Made by a program: the position numbers and the translations under genes. A stretch of 13,848 bases of DNA from a candidate division Hyd24-12 bacterium UBA5074 (GTDB lineage Bacteria > Fermentibacterota > Fermentibacteria > Fermentibacterales > Fermentibacteraceae), in the NCBI GenBank assembly GCA_002414865.1, contig DIAQ01000006.1, forward strand, positions 1 to 13,848, in the 5' to 3' direction. A model generated the notes under the pieces. The model was not told the DNA's origin. It saw only the letters and a list, made by a program, of their open reading frames with translations, and ran no database searches. Numbering within the stretch: position 1 is the stretch's first letter; every line of letters begins with the position of its first letter. Positions 6,246 to 13,443 of the stretch are shown one piece after another.

Positions 6246-7025
6246 ATGAAGGAGAGCCCCCCGGATGATCGCTGGACGCCCTGGCGCCCCGCTGCCCTGT
6301 CGAAGGCCGAATATGTCTCGCTGGCAGGCTCGCTCGACTATGTGAGAGGCCTTGCGTCCAATCCCGCGACAGGTCCGAATCCCAATCTCCCGGCCTTCGC
6401 GAACGAGGGCGGACTGCTCGACAAGGGCGTCTGCTGGTGGCATTCACGCCTGGTGCGCGCCGCTCTGTACCTCGCCTACTTCGAACCGACGGCCCCCCGG
6501 CCCGGGCCCAGGGAGGCGCGGAGGATAATCGCCAGGCTGATGGCCGCGCGCGAGGTGGTGGCCATCCCCGGTTTCTCCGGCTTCAGGGAGTTCACGCTCG
6601 AGAACAGGGCCCTGGTTCTGAAGAAGCTGGCGGCGATGCAGCTGTCGGACGGGATTCTCCGGTTCCAATGGGTGAACGGCCTGGCGGGCCGTTCCGAGGT
6701 GCGCGCCGACATCATGAGGAAGCAGGTCGAAAAGATCTCCCGGCAGGTATCCGAGGTGGGCCTGGCCTATGTGAAGCTGCAGATACCGGGGATCGACGCC
6801 CATTCATGGATCGTCACGGAGACTGCCCCTGGAAGGGGGGGAGGGCTCCTCCTGCGATTCCTGGACAGCAACTACGAGGGCGCATCGGTATGGGAGTACA
6901 GGCCCGGGCAGACGAAGATCGCCGCCGGCATGCCCGGGGACTTCGGCGTGCCCTATCTGCAGAGGAGTGGCGAGCTGGAAGGGATGAAGCGGGCCATCGC
7001 CAGGTTCGCAGCGAACCCCGGCTGA
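6246..7025 (+). CDS. Papain-fold-like cysteine peptidase candidate (YopT/C39-like signature)
   Basis: A 259-aa protein without signal peptide or membrane segment, so probably cytoplasmic. The ATG at 6246 is preceded by GGAGGTGA (6230-6237) at 8 bases. An ATG-less extension back to 6189 is not needed. No family is named with certainty, but three spaced motifs fit a papain-like triad. Cys63 is in 'DKGVCWWHSRL' at the start of a hydrophobic helix, His186 is in 'DAHSWIV', and Asp207 is in 'RFLDSNYEG'. The order and the aromatic residue after Cys match YopT-type and transglutaminase-like folds ('GVC', 'HA', 'FDxN.G'). An inserted helical region (about 85-180) with many Arg and Lys separates Cys and His. 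It is divergent from the Asp-box protein (125-bp spacer) and 92 bp upstream of the S41-like lipoprotein on the same strand. It could be a toxin-like protease, a peptide-processing enzyme or a non-enzymatic relative. Confidence 0.6.
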   Translation: MKESPPDDRWTPWRPAALSKAEYVSLAGSLDYVRGLASNPATGPNPNLPAFANEGGLLDKGVCWWHSRLVRAALYLAYFEPTAPRPGPREARRIIARLMAAREVVAIPGFSGFREFTLENRALVLKKLAAMQLSDGILRFQWVNGLAGRSEVRADIMRKQVEKISRQVSEVGLAYVKLQIPGIDAHSWIVTETAPGRGGGLLLRFLDSNYEGASVWEYRPGQTKIAAGMPGDFGVPYLQRSGELEGMKRAIARFAANPG

Positions 7026-7061
7026 TCAGGGCTCGACCTGCCGTGGGGATTACCCCGCCGG

Positions 7062-7087
7062 CCGCTCTAGATATGTTAGAAGAGCGG
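7062..7087. promoter_or_regulatory. Inverted repeat upstream of the S41-like lipoprotein gene
   Basis: CCGCTCT (7062-7068) and AGAGCGG (7081-7087) form a perfect 7-bp inverted repeat around a 12-base AT-rich centre that contains TATGTT (7072-7077, -10-like). It lies about 30 bases before the lipoprotein start codon. It could be an operator over a promoter or a leader hairpin; a matching -35 is not evident. Confidence 0.3.
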
Positions 7088-7117
7088 TTCGAGAAAAGGG
7101 AAAGGGGCGGAGCGGAC

Positions 7118-8149
7118 ATGAAGGCCTTCGGTGCGAAAGCGCCCGTATTTTCGCATCTGGCCGCCATGGCGGCCATCTTCTGCTCCTGCGGAATCTTCGA
7201 TCCCGTCGAGCTGGGCTCCCACGACGATTTCAAGGCCGAGTACGACCTCTTCTGGGCCACGGTCGACCGCACCTATGTGGGTTTCATCTTCACGGATGCC
7301 GACTGGCAGGCTTTGTACGACCAGTACCTTCCCCTGGTCGAATCGGCTGCGACGCAGTCCGACATGATGGCGATCTTCCAGGAAATGCTCACGCAGTTCC
7401 AGGATGCCGGAGTCGTCTTCAACGGCGAGCAGACCTACTCGCCGGACATCCAGCAGAATGTCGACATGGACGTGCTCTGGACCTATCTCGAGCCCGCCGG
7501 ATTCACCTGGTTCCAGCAGGACATCTGGGGGGCCTGCCTGTTCGACTCCACAGCCTACCTGATGATCCCCGAGTGGTCCAGCGGCTTCATCCCCATCCTT
7601 TTCGACGACTTCCTGGAAGCCCATCCAGGCTTGACCGGGCTGATCGTGGACATACGCATGAACGACGGGAGCGGAAGCGATCTCAAGATCCTGGAGATCG
7701 CCCGCCGCTTCAACGACGAGCTTCGCGTGGGATTCTACACGGTGGGCAAGGACGGACCCGGTCACTTCGACCTGGCGGAGCCCAGACCCAGGATGATGTA
7801 CTCGAGGGCGAACTATTTCACCGGCCCGATCGCGGTCCTCATCGGCAGCAACTGCGGGTGGACCTCCGAGAAGTTCGCGGCCGCGGTGTCGAACATACCG
7901 GCCGTCACGATGCTGGGGGACACCACGATGCGGGAGGTAGGCATCTCTTCTGGTGACGCGCTGCACGCGCTCCCGGCCTGCAGCTACATCGTGCCGGACA
8001 CAACCCTTATGATGGCCGACTCCGTCACCTGGATACAGGAGGCGGGCGTCTCGCCGGACATCTTCGTGGACGCGACGGAGGAGCAGTTCTCCCAGGGCAT
8101 CGATCCCGTCCTGGAATCTGCGCTGGACCTGCTCTCGCCGACGCGCTGA
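7118..8149 (+). CDS. S41-peptidase-like lipoprotein with altered catalytic position
   Basis: A 343-aa envelope protein. The ATG at 7118 has GGAG (7109-7112) at 5 bases and gives a lipoprotein signal with 'IFCSCG'; Cys24 (or Cys22) is the likely lipid-bearing residue. An open frame extends far upstream but lacks a sensible start. Residues about 145-320 follow the S41 (tail-specific/tricorn-like) core: 'LIVDIRMNDGSGSD' (175-188) as the D-x-R-x-N-x-G-G strand-loop, 'YFTGPIAVLIGSNCGWTSE' (233-251), and 'VTMLGDTTM' (263-271). In S41 enzymes the nucleophile stands three residues before Glu in an S-x-x-E motif. Here that place is Trp248 (codon TGG 7859-7861), followed by Thr249 and Ser250. No PDZ domain is seen. 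The protein may be inactive, a binding protein, or use Thr or Ser nearby. It is convergent with the lipoprotein at 8157, with only 7 bp between stops. Confidence 0.75.
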   Translation: MKAFGAKAPVFSHLAAMAAIFCSCGIFDPVELGSHDDFKAEYDLFWATVDRTYVGFIFTDADWQALYDQYLPLVESAATQSDMMAIFQEMLTQFQDAGVVFNGEQTYSPDIQQNVDMDVLWTYLEPAGFTWFQQDIWGACLFDSTAYLMIPEWSSGFIPILFDDFLEAHPGLTGLIVDIRMNDGSGSDLKILEIARRFNDELRVGFYTVGKDGPGHFDLAEPRPRMMYSRANYFTGPIAVLIGSNCGWTSEKFAAAVSNIPAVTMLGDTTMREVGISSGDALHALPACSYIVPDTTLMMADSVTWIQEAGVSPDIFVDATEEQFSQGIDPVLESALDLLSPTR

Positions 8150-8156
8150 CGAAGAT

Positions 8157-9203
8157 CTACGGAGAAACCAGCACCAGAAGCCTGTCGCCCGCCGAGTGTG
8201 TGGTGATATCCACCACGTCGCCGGCGATATCGCCCGTCGCCTCGATGTCCCAGCTCGGGAAACCGATCCTGTAGATCCTGCTGTTGCCATCCCCCAGCCT
8301 GCTCCCTACGAAGAATTCGTCGTGGACGAGGTCCACACAGGCGCAGACCGGCTGTCCCGAGAGCGGGAAATTCTGCATCCTCTGGATGAGGGGGGCGCCG
8401 GCCGCCAACGTCGCCGAGCCATCAGAGCCGGAACCCCTGTGGACCGCGAGGAACACCGCCGTGTCCTGCAGGGCGGCCACATCGCACGCGGGAGCAGGCA
8501 GCTCGACAGGGAAGGCTGCCAGGAATCCGTCCGTGTAGATCCTCCAGGCCATGGGCTCCTCCTCGCTCACGGCGAAGAACAGCCCGTCCGTGACTGTCGA
8601 GGGGACGATCGCCGAGGCCGGACTCTCCAGCTCCCCGGTCCTGAAGACCGTGTTGTCGGAGGTGAGCACCTCGCGCAGCAGCGCGTCCTGCCCGTCACAG
8701 ACGTACAGCCTCGGCAGGCTGGGGGATGCGCATATGGCGACCGGATGCGGTCCGGCCGGGAATTCGTCCAGAACCGCCCCCGATGCATAGCTGAACTCCA
8801 CGAGCTGGTCGAAGGCTCCGAGCAGATAGACCCTTGCAGGCGGCGCGAGGCAGGCACCGGAGTAGCCCGGTCCATAGGGCTGCCCCACCTCGTAGACGAG
8901 ATCGATCGTCAGATCCTCCGAGTCCGCCCTGTACAGGAGCCCCGTGTTCGCGACGACCAGGAACTCGAAGTTGCCCATGGACTGGAGTGTCCTTCCCCCC
9001 TCGAAGCCGGTCATCGACCCGAGGACGGTCAGGTCACCTGAATCCAGCACCCTGACCCCCGAGGGGCTCTCCGCGGAATACTCCGTCAGATCGTGGCAGC
9101 CCGCCAGCAGGGGTGGCAGTGACAAGGCGAGGGCGATCAGGGGGATGGCCGACGGCCGGCCCCCTGCGGTGAGGCCTACTCCGCGAGCAGGACTGCGAGG
9201 CAC
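8157..9203 (-). CDS. Beta-propeller-like lipoprotein, downstream paralog
   Basis: A 348-aa lipoprotein and last gene of the ior/receptor cluster. No ATG fits. The GTG at 9203 gives a basic N-terminus and a hydrophobic core ending in a perfect lipobox 'LLAG' with Cys36. This start overlaps the 3' end of the preceding gene by 28 bp and lacks a strong ribosome binding site, so translation is probably coupled. The mature part consists of repeated strands as in YncE-like or NHL-like propellers: 'FLVVANTGLLYRADSEDL', 'ARVYLLGAFDQLVEFSY', 'PRLYVCDGQDALLREVL', 'GLFFAVSEEEPMAWRIY', 'DEFFVGSRLGDGNSRIYRI'. It is clearly homologous along its length to the gene just upstream (shared 'GCHD.TE', 'VGQPY..GY', 'VLDEFPAG', 'VCDG.D...RE'). 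It is probably anchored in the outer membrane beside the TonB-dependent receptor. Ligand unknown. Confidence 0.75.
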   Translation of the reverse strand: MPRSPARGVGLTAGGRPSAIPLIALALSLPPLLAGCHDLTEYSAESPSGVRVLDSGDLTVLGSMTGFEGGRTLQSMGNFEFLVVANTGLLYRADSEDLTIDLVYEVGQPYGPGYSGACLAPPARVYLLGAFDQLVEFSYASGAVLDEFPAGPHPVAICASPSLPRLYVCDGQDALLREVLTSDNTVFRTGELESPASAIVPSTVTDGLFFAVSEEEPMAWRIYTDGFLAAFPVELPAPACDVAALQDTAVFLAVHRGSGSDGSATLAAGAPLIQRMQNFPLSGQPVCACVDLVHDEFFVGSRLGDGNSRIYRIGFPSWDIEATGDIAGDVVDITTHSAGDRLLVLVSP

Positions 9204-10189
9204 TGCCCGCTCGAAATCGTCGTCAGGTCCACGATGTTCCCCTCGATGTCCACCCATCCGAGGATCTGATGGGTATTCGCCGTGTATTCGTAGATGCGCG
9301 ACATTCCGTCCCCCATCCTCGCCCCCACATAGAAGGTCAGCGGGATCAGGTCGGAAGTGCAGATGCATAGAGGGTTTCCCTCGAGTGGGACATGCATCAG
9401 CGAGGGGACCATGTATCCCGTCGGGTAGGATGTGAGAGCGATATAGCCCGAGGACTCGCCGAACTCCGGTATGGCGATGCAGAAGAGCGCCGTGTCGGGC
9501 AGACACGCCACGTCGCTGGCGACTCCTGCAAGCGTGAGGCCATGCCTGGCGATGAATCCGTAGTTCGACGAGATGTAAGCGGCCGTGTCGGCGCCGACTG
9601 CGACGAAGGAGCTGTCCGCATCACTTGCCGAGGCCAGGGCGGTCATGGGGAACCCGATGTCCGTATACGTGACGACTTCGTTGCCCGGCAGGAGTATCTC
9701 GCGCATCATGCCGTCGCTGCCGTCGCAGACGAACAGCCTCGTCGCGTCGCCGGTCCGGCACAGGCCCGAAGGGCTCGTGCCCGCCGGGAACTCGTCGAGG
9801 ACGATGCCGTAGTTGCTCACCTGGACCACCTGGTCGTACCCGCCGATCAGGTGGACCGTTCCTGACCCCACCGGGATCATGCTCGTGTAGCCGCTGGAGT
9901 AGGGCTGTCCCACGGTGAAGACCGAGACGATGGCCTGCTCGGAGGCGTCCACCCTGTAGATCTGACCCTGGTTCGTGGCCACGAAGAACTCGTCGCCGCC
10001 TATGGAGGCGACGCTCCGTCCCCCGTCGAAGCCCTGCATCGTGCCCAGGATGGAGAGGTCGTCCGCGTCCATGAGGACGACTCCGGAGGAGCCTTCCGAC
10101 TCGAATTCGGTCACATCGTGGCAGCCCGCAGCCAGGACGGCGCACAGCGCGGTCGCGGTCCGGAGCGAACTGCGGCCGGCGGCTACCAC
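9176..10189 (-). CDS. Beta-propeller-like lipoprotein, upstream paralog
   Basis: A 337-aa lipoprotein directly behind the TonB-dependent receptor gene. The GTG at 10189 lies inside the last codons of the receptor gene (7-bp overlap). It yields 'MVAAGRSSLRTATALCAVLAAGC', a lipoprotein signal with Cys23 as the lipid site. The frame stays open further upstream, antisense-free, but offers no signal peptide there. After the Cys comes 'HDVTEFESEGSSG', then repeated strands: 'EFFVATNQGQIYRVDASEQ', 'GTVHLIGGYDQVVQVSN', 'TRLFVCDGSDGMMREIL', 'DSSFVAVGADTAAYIS', 'TFYVGARMGDGMSRIYEY'. The phasing of about 40-45 residues suggests a beta-propeller of YncE-like type. Paired cysteines ('SGLC...FVCDG', 'VACLPDTALFC', 'PLCICT') may form disulfides. 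Likely role: surface or periplasmic partner of the receptor, as propeller lipoproteins are for some Bacteroides transporters. That role is inference. Confidence 0.78.
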   Translation of the reverse strand: MVAAGRSSLRTATALCAVLAAGCHDVTEFESEGSSGVVLMDADDLSILGTMQGFDGGRSVASIGGDEFFVATNQGQIYRVDASEQAIVSVFTVGQPYSSGYTSMIPVGSGTVHLIGGYDQVVQVSNYGIVLDEFPAGTSPSGLCRTGDATRLFVCDGSDGMMREILLPGNEVVTYTDIGFPMTALASASDADSSFVAVGADTAAYISSNYGFIARHGLTLAGVASDVACLPDTALFCIAIPEFGESSGYIALTSYPTGYMVPSLMHVPLEGNPLCICTSDLIPLTFYVGARMGDGMSRIYEYTANTHQILGWVDIEGNIVDLTTISSGQCLAVLLAE

Positions 10190-12825
10190 GAGAACCCCAC
10201 CCTTCCGAAGATGTGCCTGGACGGCGCCCAGGCTCCGGGGTTCTCCGAGACGCCTCCGGGCTCCCCGGTCTCGAGGTAGTGGCCCTCGTCGAATATCCTG
10301 TCGAGGTTCTTCCGGTCGAAGATGTTGTACACCGTCAGGACGGCCTCCAGCCGCGTCGCCCCGAGCCAGACCGTCCTGCCCAGGCTGAGGTCGGCCTGGA
10401 TCGTGGCAGGATAGCGCTCGGTATTGATCTGCGGGATCTCGGACGACCCTGACGGAGGGCTGAAGGGATACCCGCTGCCGTAGTAGACGTCGAGTCCGAG
10501 ATTGGCGCCCTCGAGTGCGTGAGTCCCGAACAGGACCGGGCCTTCGGCCCTGGGCACCGTGAACTGGAGGCTGGCGTCGGCTGTATGGCGCTGGTCCCAG
10601 TCGAGGTAGTTGTCGCTCGTGGGCTGCATCAGGAAGCCGCCCGACGAGTAGCCCCAGGCATCGGTCGAGGTCGAGTACAGGCCCTTTGCGATGGAGTAGG
10701 AATAGCTGGCGCTCCCCGAGAACCATCCGCCCGGCAGCTCGAGGAGCTTCAGCTCCACTCCGCGGACCGAGCCGTGGCTGTCGTCGTTCTCGTACAGGAA
10801 GTAGCTGGGTATGGACTCGGTTTCGTACTCGGAGGTCCGCACCAGACCTGTGATGTCCTTGCTGTATGCCGAGACTGCGAGGGAGGCGGTGTCGGTGAAA
10901 CGGTGGCGGACGCCGATCTCGTAGGCTTCGGTCCTCTCAGCCTCCAGGTCGGGATTTCCCACGATGGAGTACATGCCGGAGATGTTGTAGTCGGTGCCGT
11001 AGAACATCTCGTTCATGGCGGGCATCTGGAAGTAGTGGCCGTAGGTTGCGAAGAAGACGTCGCGGTCGGAGACGGGGTGCGTCACTCCGAGGCGCGGGCT
11101 GATCTGGGTCTTCGCATCGACCTCGACCTCGCCGCCCTGCTCGAAGTCGAAGAGCTTGCAGTTGGGATCGAACAGGTCGAACCTCAGGCCGGCGTTCAGG
11201 ACCATGCCGCCCGAGAACCTCCAGAGAGACTGCGCGTATGCCGCCCCTGTGAAGGGGTAGGCCTTCCACAGGCTCGCGTAGGCTTCGCCCCCGCCGGCCA
11301 TGAACACGCTGTAGTCGTAGATGTCGTAGTAGGAACCCTCGACGCCCGTCTTGAGCTCGAGCTGCCGGCCGATGTGCGTCGTCAGATCCGTCCTGACGCT
11401 GCTGACGGTGCTCCTCGATTCGAGCCACACCTCGGGATGGATGCCGGAATGGAAGAAGCCCAGGCTGTCGGCGACGCGGGGGGTGGGGTAGAACATCGTG
11501 AGCCAGTCCTCCGGGGAGTATCCTTCGCCGAAGTAGCCGCCCTGGGGATCGCGGATGCGCCTCCAGTGGCAGAACCTCGTCTGGTTCAGGTGGAAGTCGA
11601 TGAAGGTCTCCTCGCTCAGCATCTGCATGAGCGAAGCGGTTACGCCGCCGGTCTCCTGGAAGCGGATGGGGATCGCGCAGTCGGGGTCGTTACCCAGGAA
11701 ATACTGGCCTTCTATGTAGATGGGATCCTCGTAGCGTGACCAGGCCCACTCGTCCCATCCCGACTGCCTGTAGTTGTAGAATCCGAGGAAGGATATCCTC
11801 GTCCTCGCCGAAGGCCTCGCGGCCAGCTTGAACGAGCCCGTGAACCCGTTCTGCCAGTTGTTCTCCCAGTAGCCCCGGCTGTCCTCGAGGTCCCTCCCGC
11901 TCCTGATCAGTCGGGCCGACCCGAAGAACGTCACATCTCCCGGCGGGTTTATCCCGATGGCGGGCAGCAGGCTCGTGAACAGGGGCTCCGGCCCTCCCAG
12001 GGAGCATTCCACGTCGATGCAGCCGCCCCTGTAGTTGTCGTTCTCGGAAGGCGAAGAGTAGTTACGGGATATCTCCTCGAATCCCATCTCCTCCAGGTCG
12101 CCGCCTCTCACCACGATCTCGCCGTCGTAGCCGGATCCGCCGTCCCGGGAGACCATGTTCACCACTCCGGACATGGCATTCCCATACTCGGCGCTGATGC
12201 CGCCCGTGATGATGGAGGCTTCGGCGAGGGCGGTCGTGGGAAGGACTGAGGAGAAGCTGTTGGTCATGGGGGAGCGCACCGGTATGCCGTCGAGGAGATA
12301 GGCGACCTCCCCGGCCCTTCCGCCCCTGACGTGGAGGGCGCCGCCCTGCGAGACGATCCCGGGCTGTCGCCTCAGCACCTCGAGGACGTCGGGCACCGGC
12401 ATGAGCCGCAACTCTGACGAGTCGATGACATGGATGGTCGAAGGCACGGTCTCGAGGACGAGGCTGCGCTGGTCGGTGACCTCGATCACCGTGTGCCCGA
12501 CGGCCTCGATCCCGAGCTGGAAGTCGATCTCCGTGGTCTGGTCGCTGAGGATCCTCACGCCCTCCTTGGTGACCGTCGAAGAGCCGACCATCCTCGCCGT
12601 CACCGAATAGACGCCGGGAGGAAGCGCTCTTATCTCGTATCGGCCTTCAGGGTCGGCAACCGTCCCGAGGGCGGTGCCGTTCACCATCACACTCGCCCCG
12701 GGAAGAGGATCCCCTGAGCTGTCGGTCACGATTCCCGAAATGCTCCCCGTCGTGCCGGCAAGGGCCGCAGGCGCATGGACTGCCGCGACAGCCGCCAGCA
12801 GTAGTGCGATCGACCGGATTCTCAT
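10183..12825 (-). CDS. TonB-dependent outer-membrane receptor
   Basis: An 880-aa outer-membrane transporter that would import a scarce ligand using TonB-ExbBD energy. The ATG at 12825 overlaps the TGA of iorB as TGATG, fixing the start. Residues 1-23 are a signal peptide ending ALA. Residues 25-105 are a carboxypeptidase-regulatory-like domain ('SISGIVTDSSGDPLPGASVMVNG', 'GRYEIRALPPGVYSVTARMVG') typical of FCB-group receptors. The plug follows at about 115-230, with 'LRRQPGIVSQ' and 'GALHVRGGRAGEVAYLLDGIPV' (162-183) and 'GGISAEYGNAMSGVVNMVSRDGG' (208-230). The rest is a beta-barrel rich in Tyr, Trp and Gly with alternating strands, closing in 'HIFGRVGFSW' with the expected terminal aromatic residue. 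The substrate cannot be read. The barrel has no SusC-length extension. Two propeller lipoproteins follow with overlapping starts. Confidence 0.92.
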   Translation of the reverse strand: MRIRSIALLLAAVAAVHAPAALAGTTGSISGIVTDSSGDPLPGASVMVNGTALGTVADPEGRYEIRALPPGVYSVTARMVGSSTVTKEGVRILSDQTTEIDFQLGIEAVGHTVIEVTDQRSLVLETVPSTIHVIDSSELRLMPVPDVLEVLRRQPGIVSQGGALHVRGGRAGEVAYLLDGIPVRSPMTNSFSSVLPTTALAEASIITGGISAEYGNAMSGVVNMVSRDGGSGYDGEIVVRGGDLEEMGFEEISRNYSSPSENDNYRGGCIDVECSLGGPEPLFTSLLPAIGINPPGDVTFFGSARLIRSGRDLEDSRGYWENNWQNGFTGSFKLAARPSARTRISFLGFYNYRQSGWDEWAWSRYEDPIYIEGQYFLGNDPDCAIPIRFQETGGVTASLMQMLSEETFIDFHLNQTRFCHWRRIRDPQGGYFGEGYSPEDWLTMFYPTPRVADSLGFFHSGIHPEVWLESRSTVSSVRTDLTTHIGRQLELKTGVEGSYYDIYDYSVFMAGGGEAYASLWKAYPFTGAAYAQSLWRFSGGMVLNAGLRFDLFDPNCKLFDFEQGGEVEVDAKTQISPRLGVTHPVSDRDVFFATYGHYFQMPAMNEMFYGTDYNISGMYSIVGNPDLEAERTEAYEIGVRHRFTDTASLAVSAYSKDITGLVRTSEYETESIPSYFLYENDDSHGSVRGVELKLLELPGGWFSGSASYSYSIAKGLYSTSTDAWGYSSGGFLMQPTSDNYLDWDQRHTADASLQFTVPRAEGPVLFGTHALEGANLGLDVYYGSGYPFSPPSGSSEIPQINTERYPATIQADLSLGRTVWLGATRLEAVLTVYNIFDRKNLDRIFDEGHYLETGEPGGVSENPGAWAPSRHIFGRVGFSW

Positions 12826-13442
12826 CAGTTGATTCCCTCCGCAGCCGATCTCCCGGCCTGGAACGCACTGGTGTTGATGGCGGCCGTGCCTGCCGGAACG
12901 AGTCCGGCGATGGCTTCCTCGATGGCGCCGGGAGCCAGAGGGAAGCCTGCGGCCGTGGAGAGGGCTCCGAGCATGACCATGTTCTCGACCACCGGGAAGC
13001 CCATCTTCCTGGCCATGACCCTGGCGTCCAGGGCCTTCAGTCCTATGCCGGCTCCCGCCAGCCGCTCCTGGACATCCCCGAAGGTCCAGCAGCGGGCTGC
13101 GGCGTCGCGCACCCTCAGCGCCGTGGAAGTAACGGGATTCATCACCAGCGTGCTCGTGAAGACAGTGCCGCCGGGCTTCAGGTACTCGATGACCCGGAGG
13201 CATTCCAGCGCCTCCAGGCTGACTATGGCTTCCGCGGTCGCGAGCGGTATCAGGGGCGAGGTCACTCCGGGGCCGATGCGGAAGTGGATCGAGATGCTGC
13301 CCGATCTCTGCGACAGGCCGTGCTGCTCACCGGTGACGGCGTTGGAACCCGTGGCGGCGCATGCCGTTCCGATGACCTTCGACATCAGGACGATGCCCTG
13401 GCCGCCGACACCGCACAACGGGAAGCTGAAGCCGCCGTCCAT
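12825..13442 (-). CDS. iorB: Indolepyruvate:ferredoxin oxidoreductase, beta subunit
   Basis: A 205-aa soluble subunit of the anaerobic enzyme that oxidatively decarboxylates aryl-pyruvates (from Trp, Phe and Tyr transamination) to aryl-acetyl-CoA with reduction of ferredoxin. The ATG at 13442 stands 1 base after the iorA stop and has GGAGG within the end of iorA. It shows the hallmark 'FPLCGVGGQGIVLMSKVIG' at the N-terminus (residues 7-25). It continues with the family's 'EQHGLSQRSGSISIHFRIG' segment and 'SPLIPLATAEAIVSLEALECLR', then the Rossmann-like core that pairs with IorA. Length is normal for IorB (about 190-205). The gene ends in TGATG shared with the TonB-dependent receptor, which indicates translational coupling. 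A related 2-oxoacid:acceptor oxidoreductase gamma subunit is the alternative, but the partner supports IorB. Confidence 0.9.
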   Translation of the reverse strand: MDGGFSFPLCGVGGQGIVLMSKVIGTACAATGSNAVTGEQHGLSQRSGSISIHFRIGPGVTSPLIPLATAEAIVSLEALECLRVIEYLKPGGTVFTSTLVMNPVTSTALRVRDAAARCWTFGDVQERLAGAGIGLKALDARVMARKMGFPVVENMVMLGALSTAAGFPLAPGAIEEAIAGLVPAGTAAINTSAFQAGRSAAEGIN

Positions 13443-13443
13443 G

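Noticed and set aside
6437..7117. Upstream extension of the S41-like frame, opening at 6437
   Set aside because: The extension overlaps the papain-like gene in another frame and is Arg/Gly-rich; the start at 7118 has a ribosome binding site and lipoprotein signal.
7076..8290. 404-codon minus-strand frame opposite the S41-like lipoprotein
   Set aside because: No ribosome binding site or domain; the plus-strand gene shows a lipoprotein signal and S41 core.
8196..9041. 281-codon + strand frame opposite the downstream propeller lipoprotein
   Set aside because: Arg/Gly-rich shadow; the opposite strand encodes a clear paralog of its neighbour.
10519..11739. 406-codon open frame on the + strand opposite the TonB-dependent receptor
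   Set aside because: Low-complexity Val/Gly/Ala/Glu-rich translation without domains, fully inside the well-supported receptor gene.
8157..12825. SusC/SusD-type glycan uptake pair
   Set aside because: The receptor lacks SusC length and the lipoproteins show propeller strands rather than the helical SusD fold, so no glycan role was assigned.
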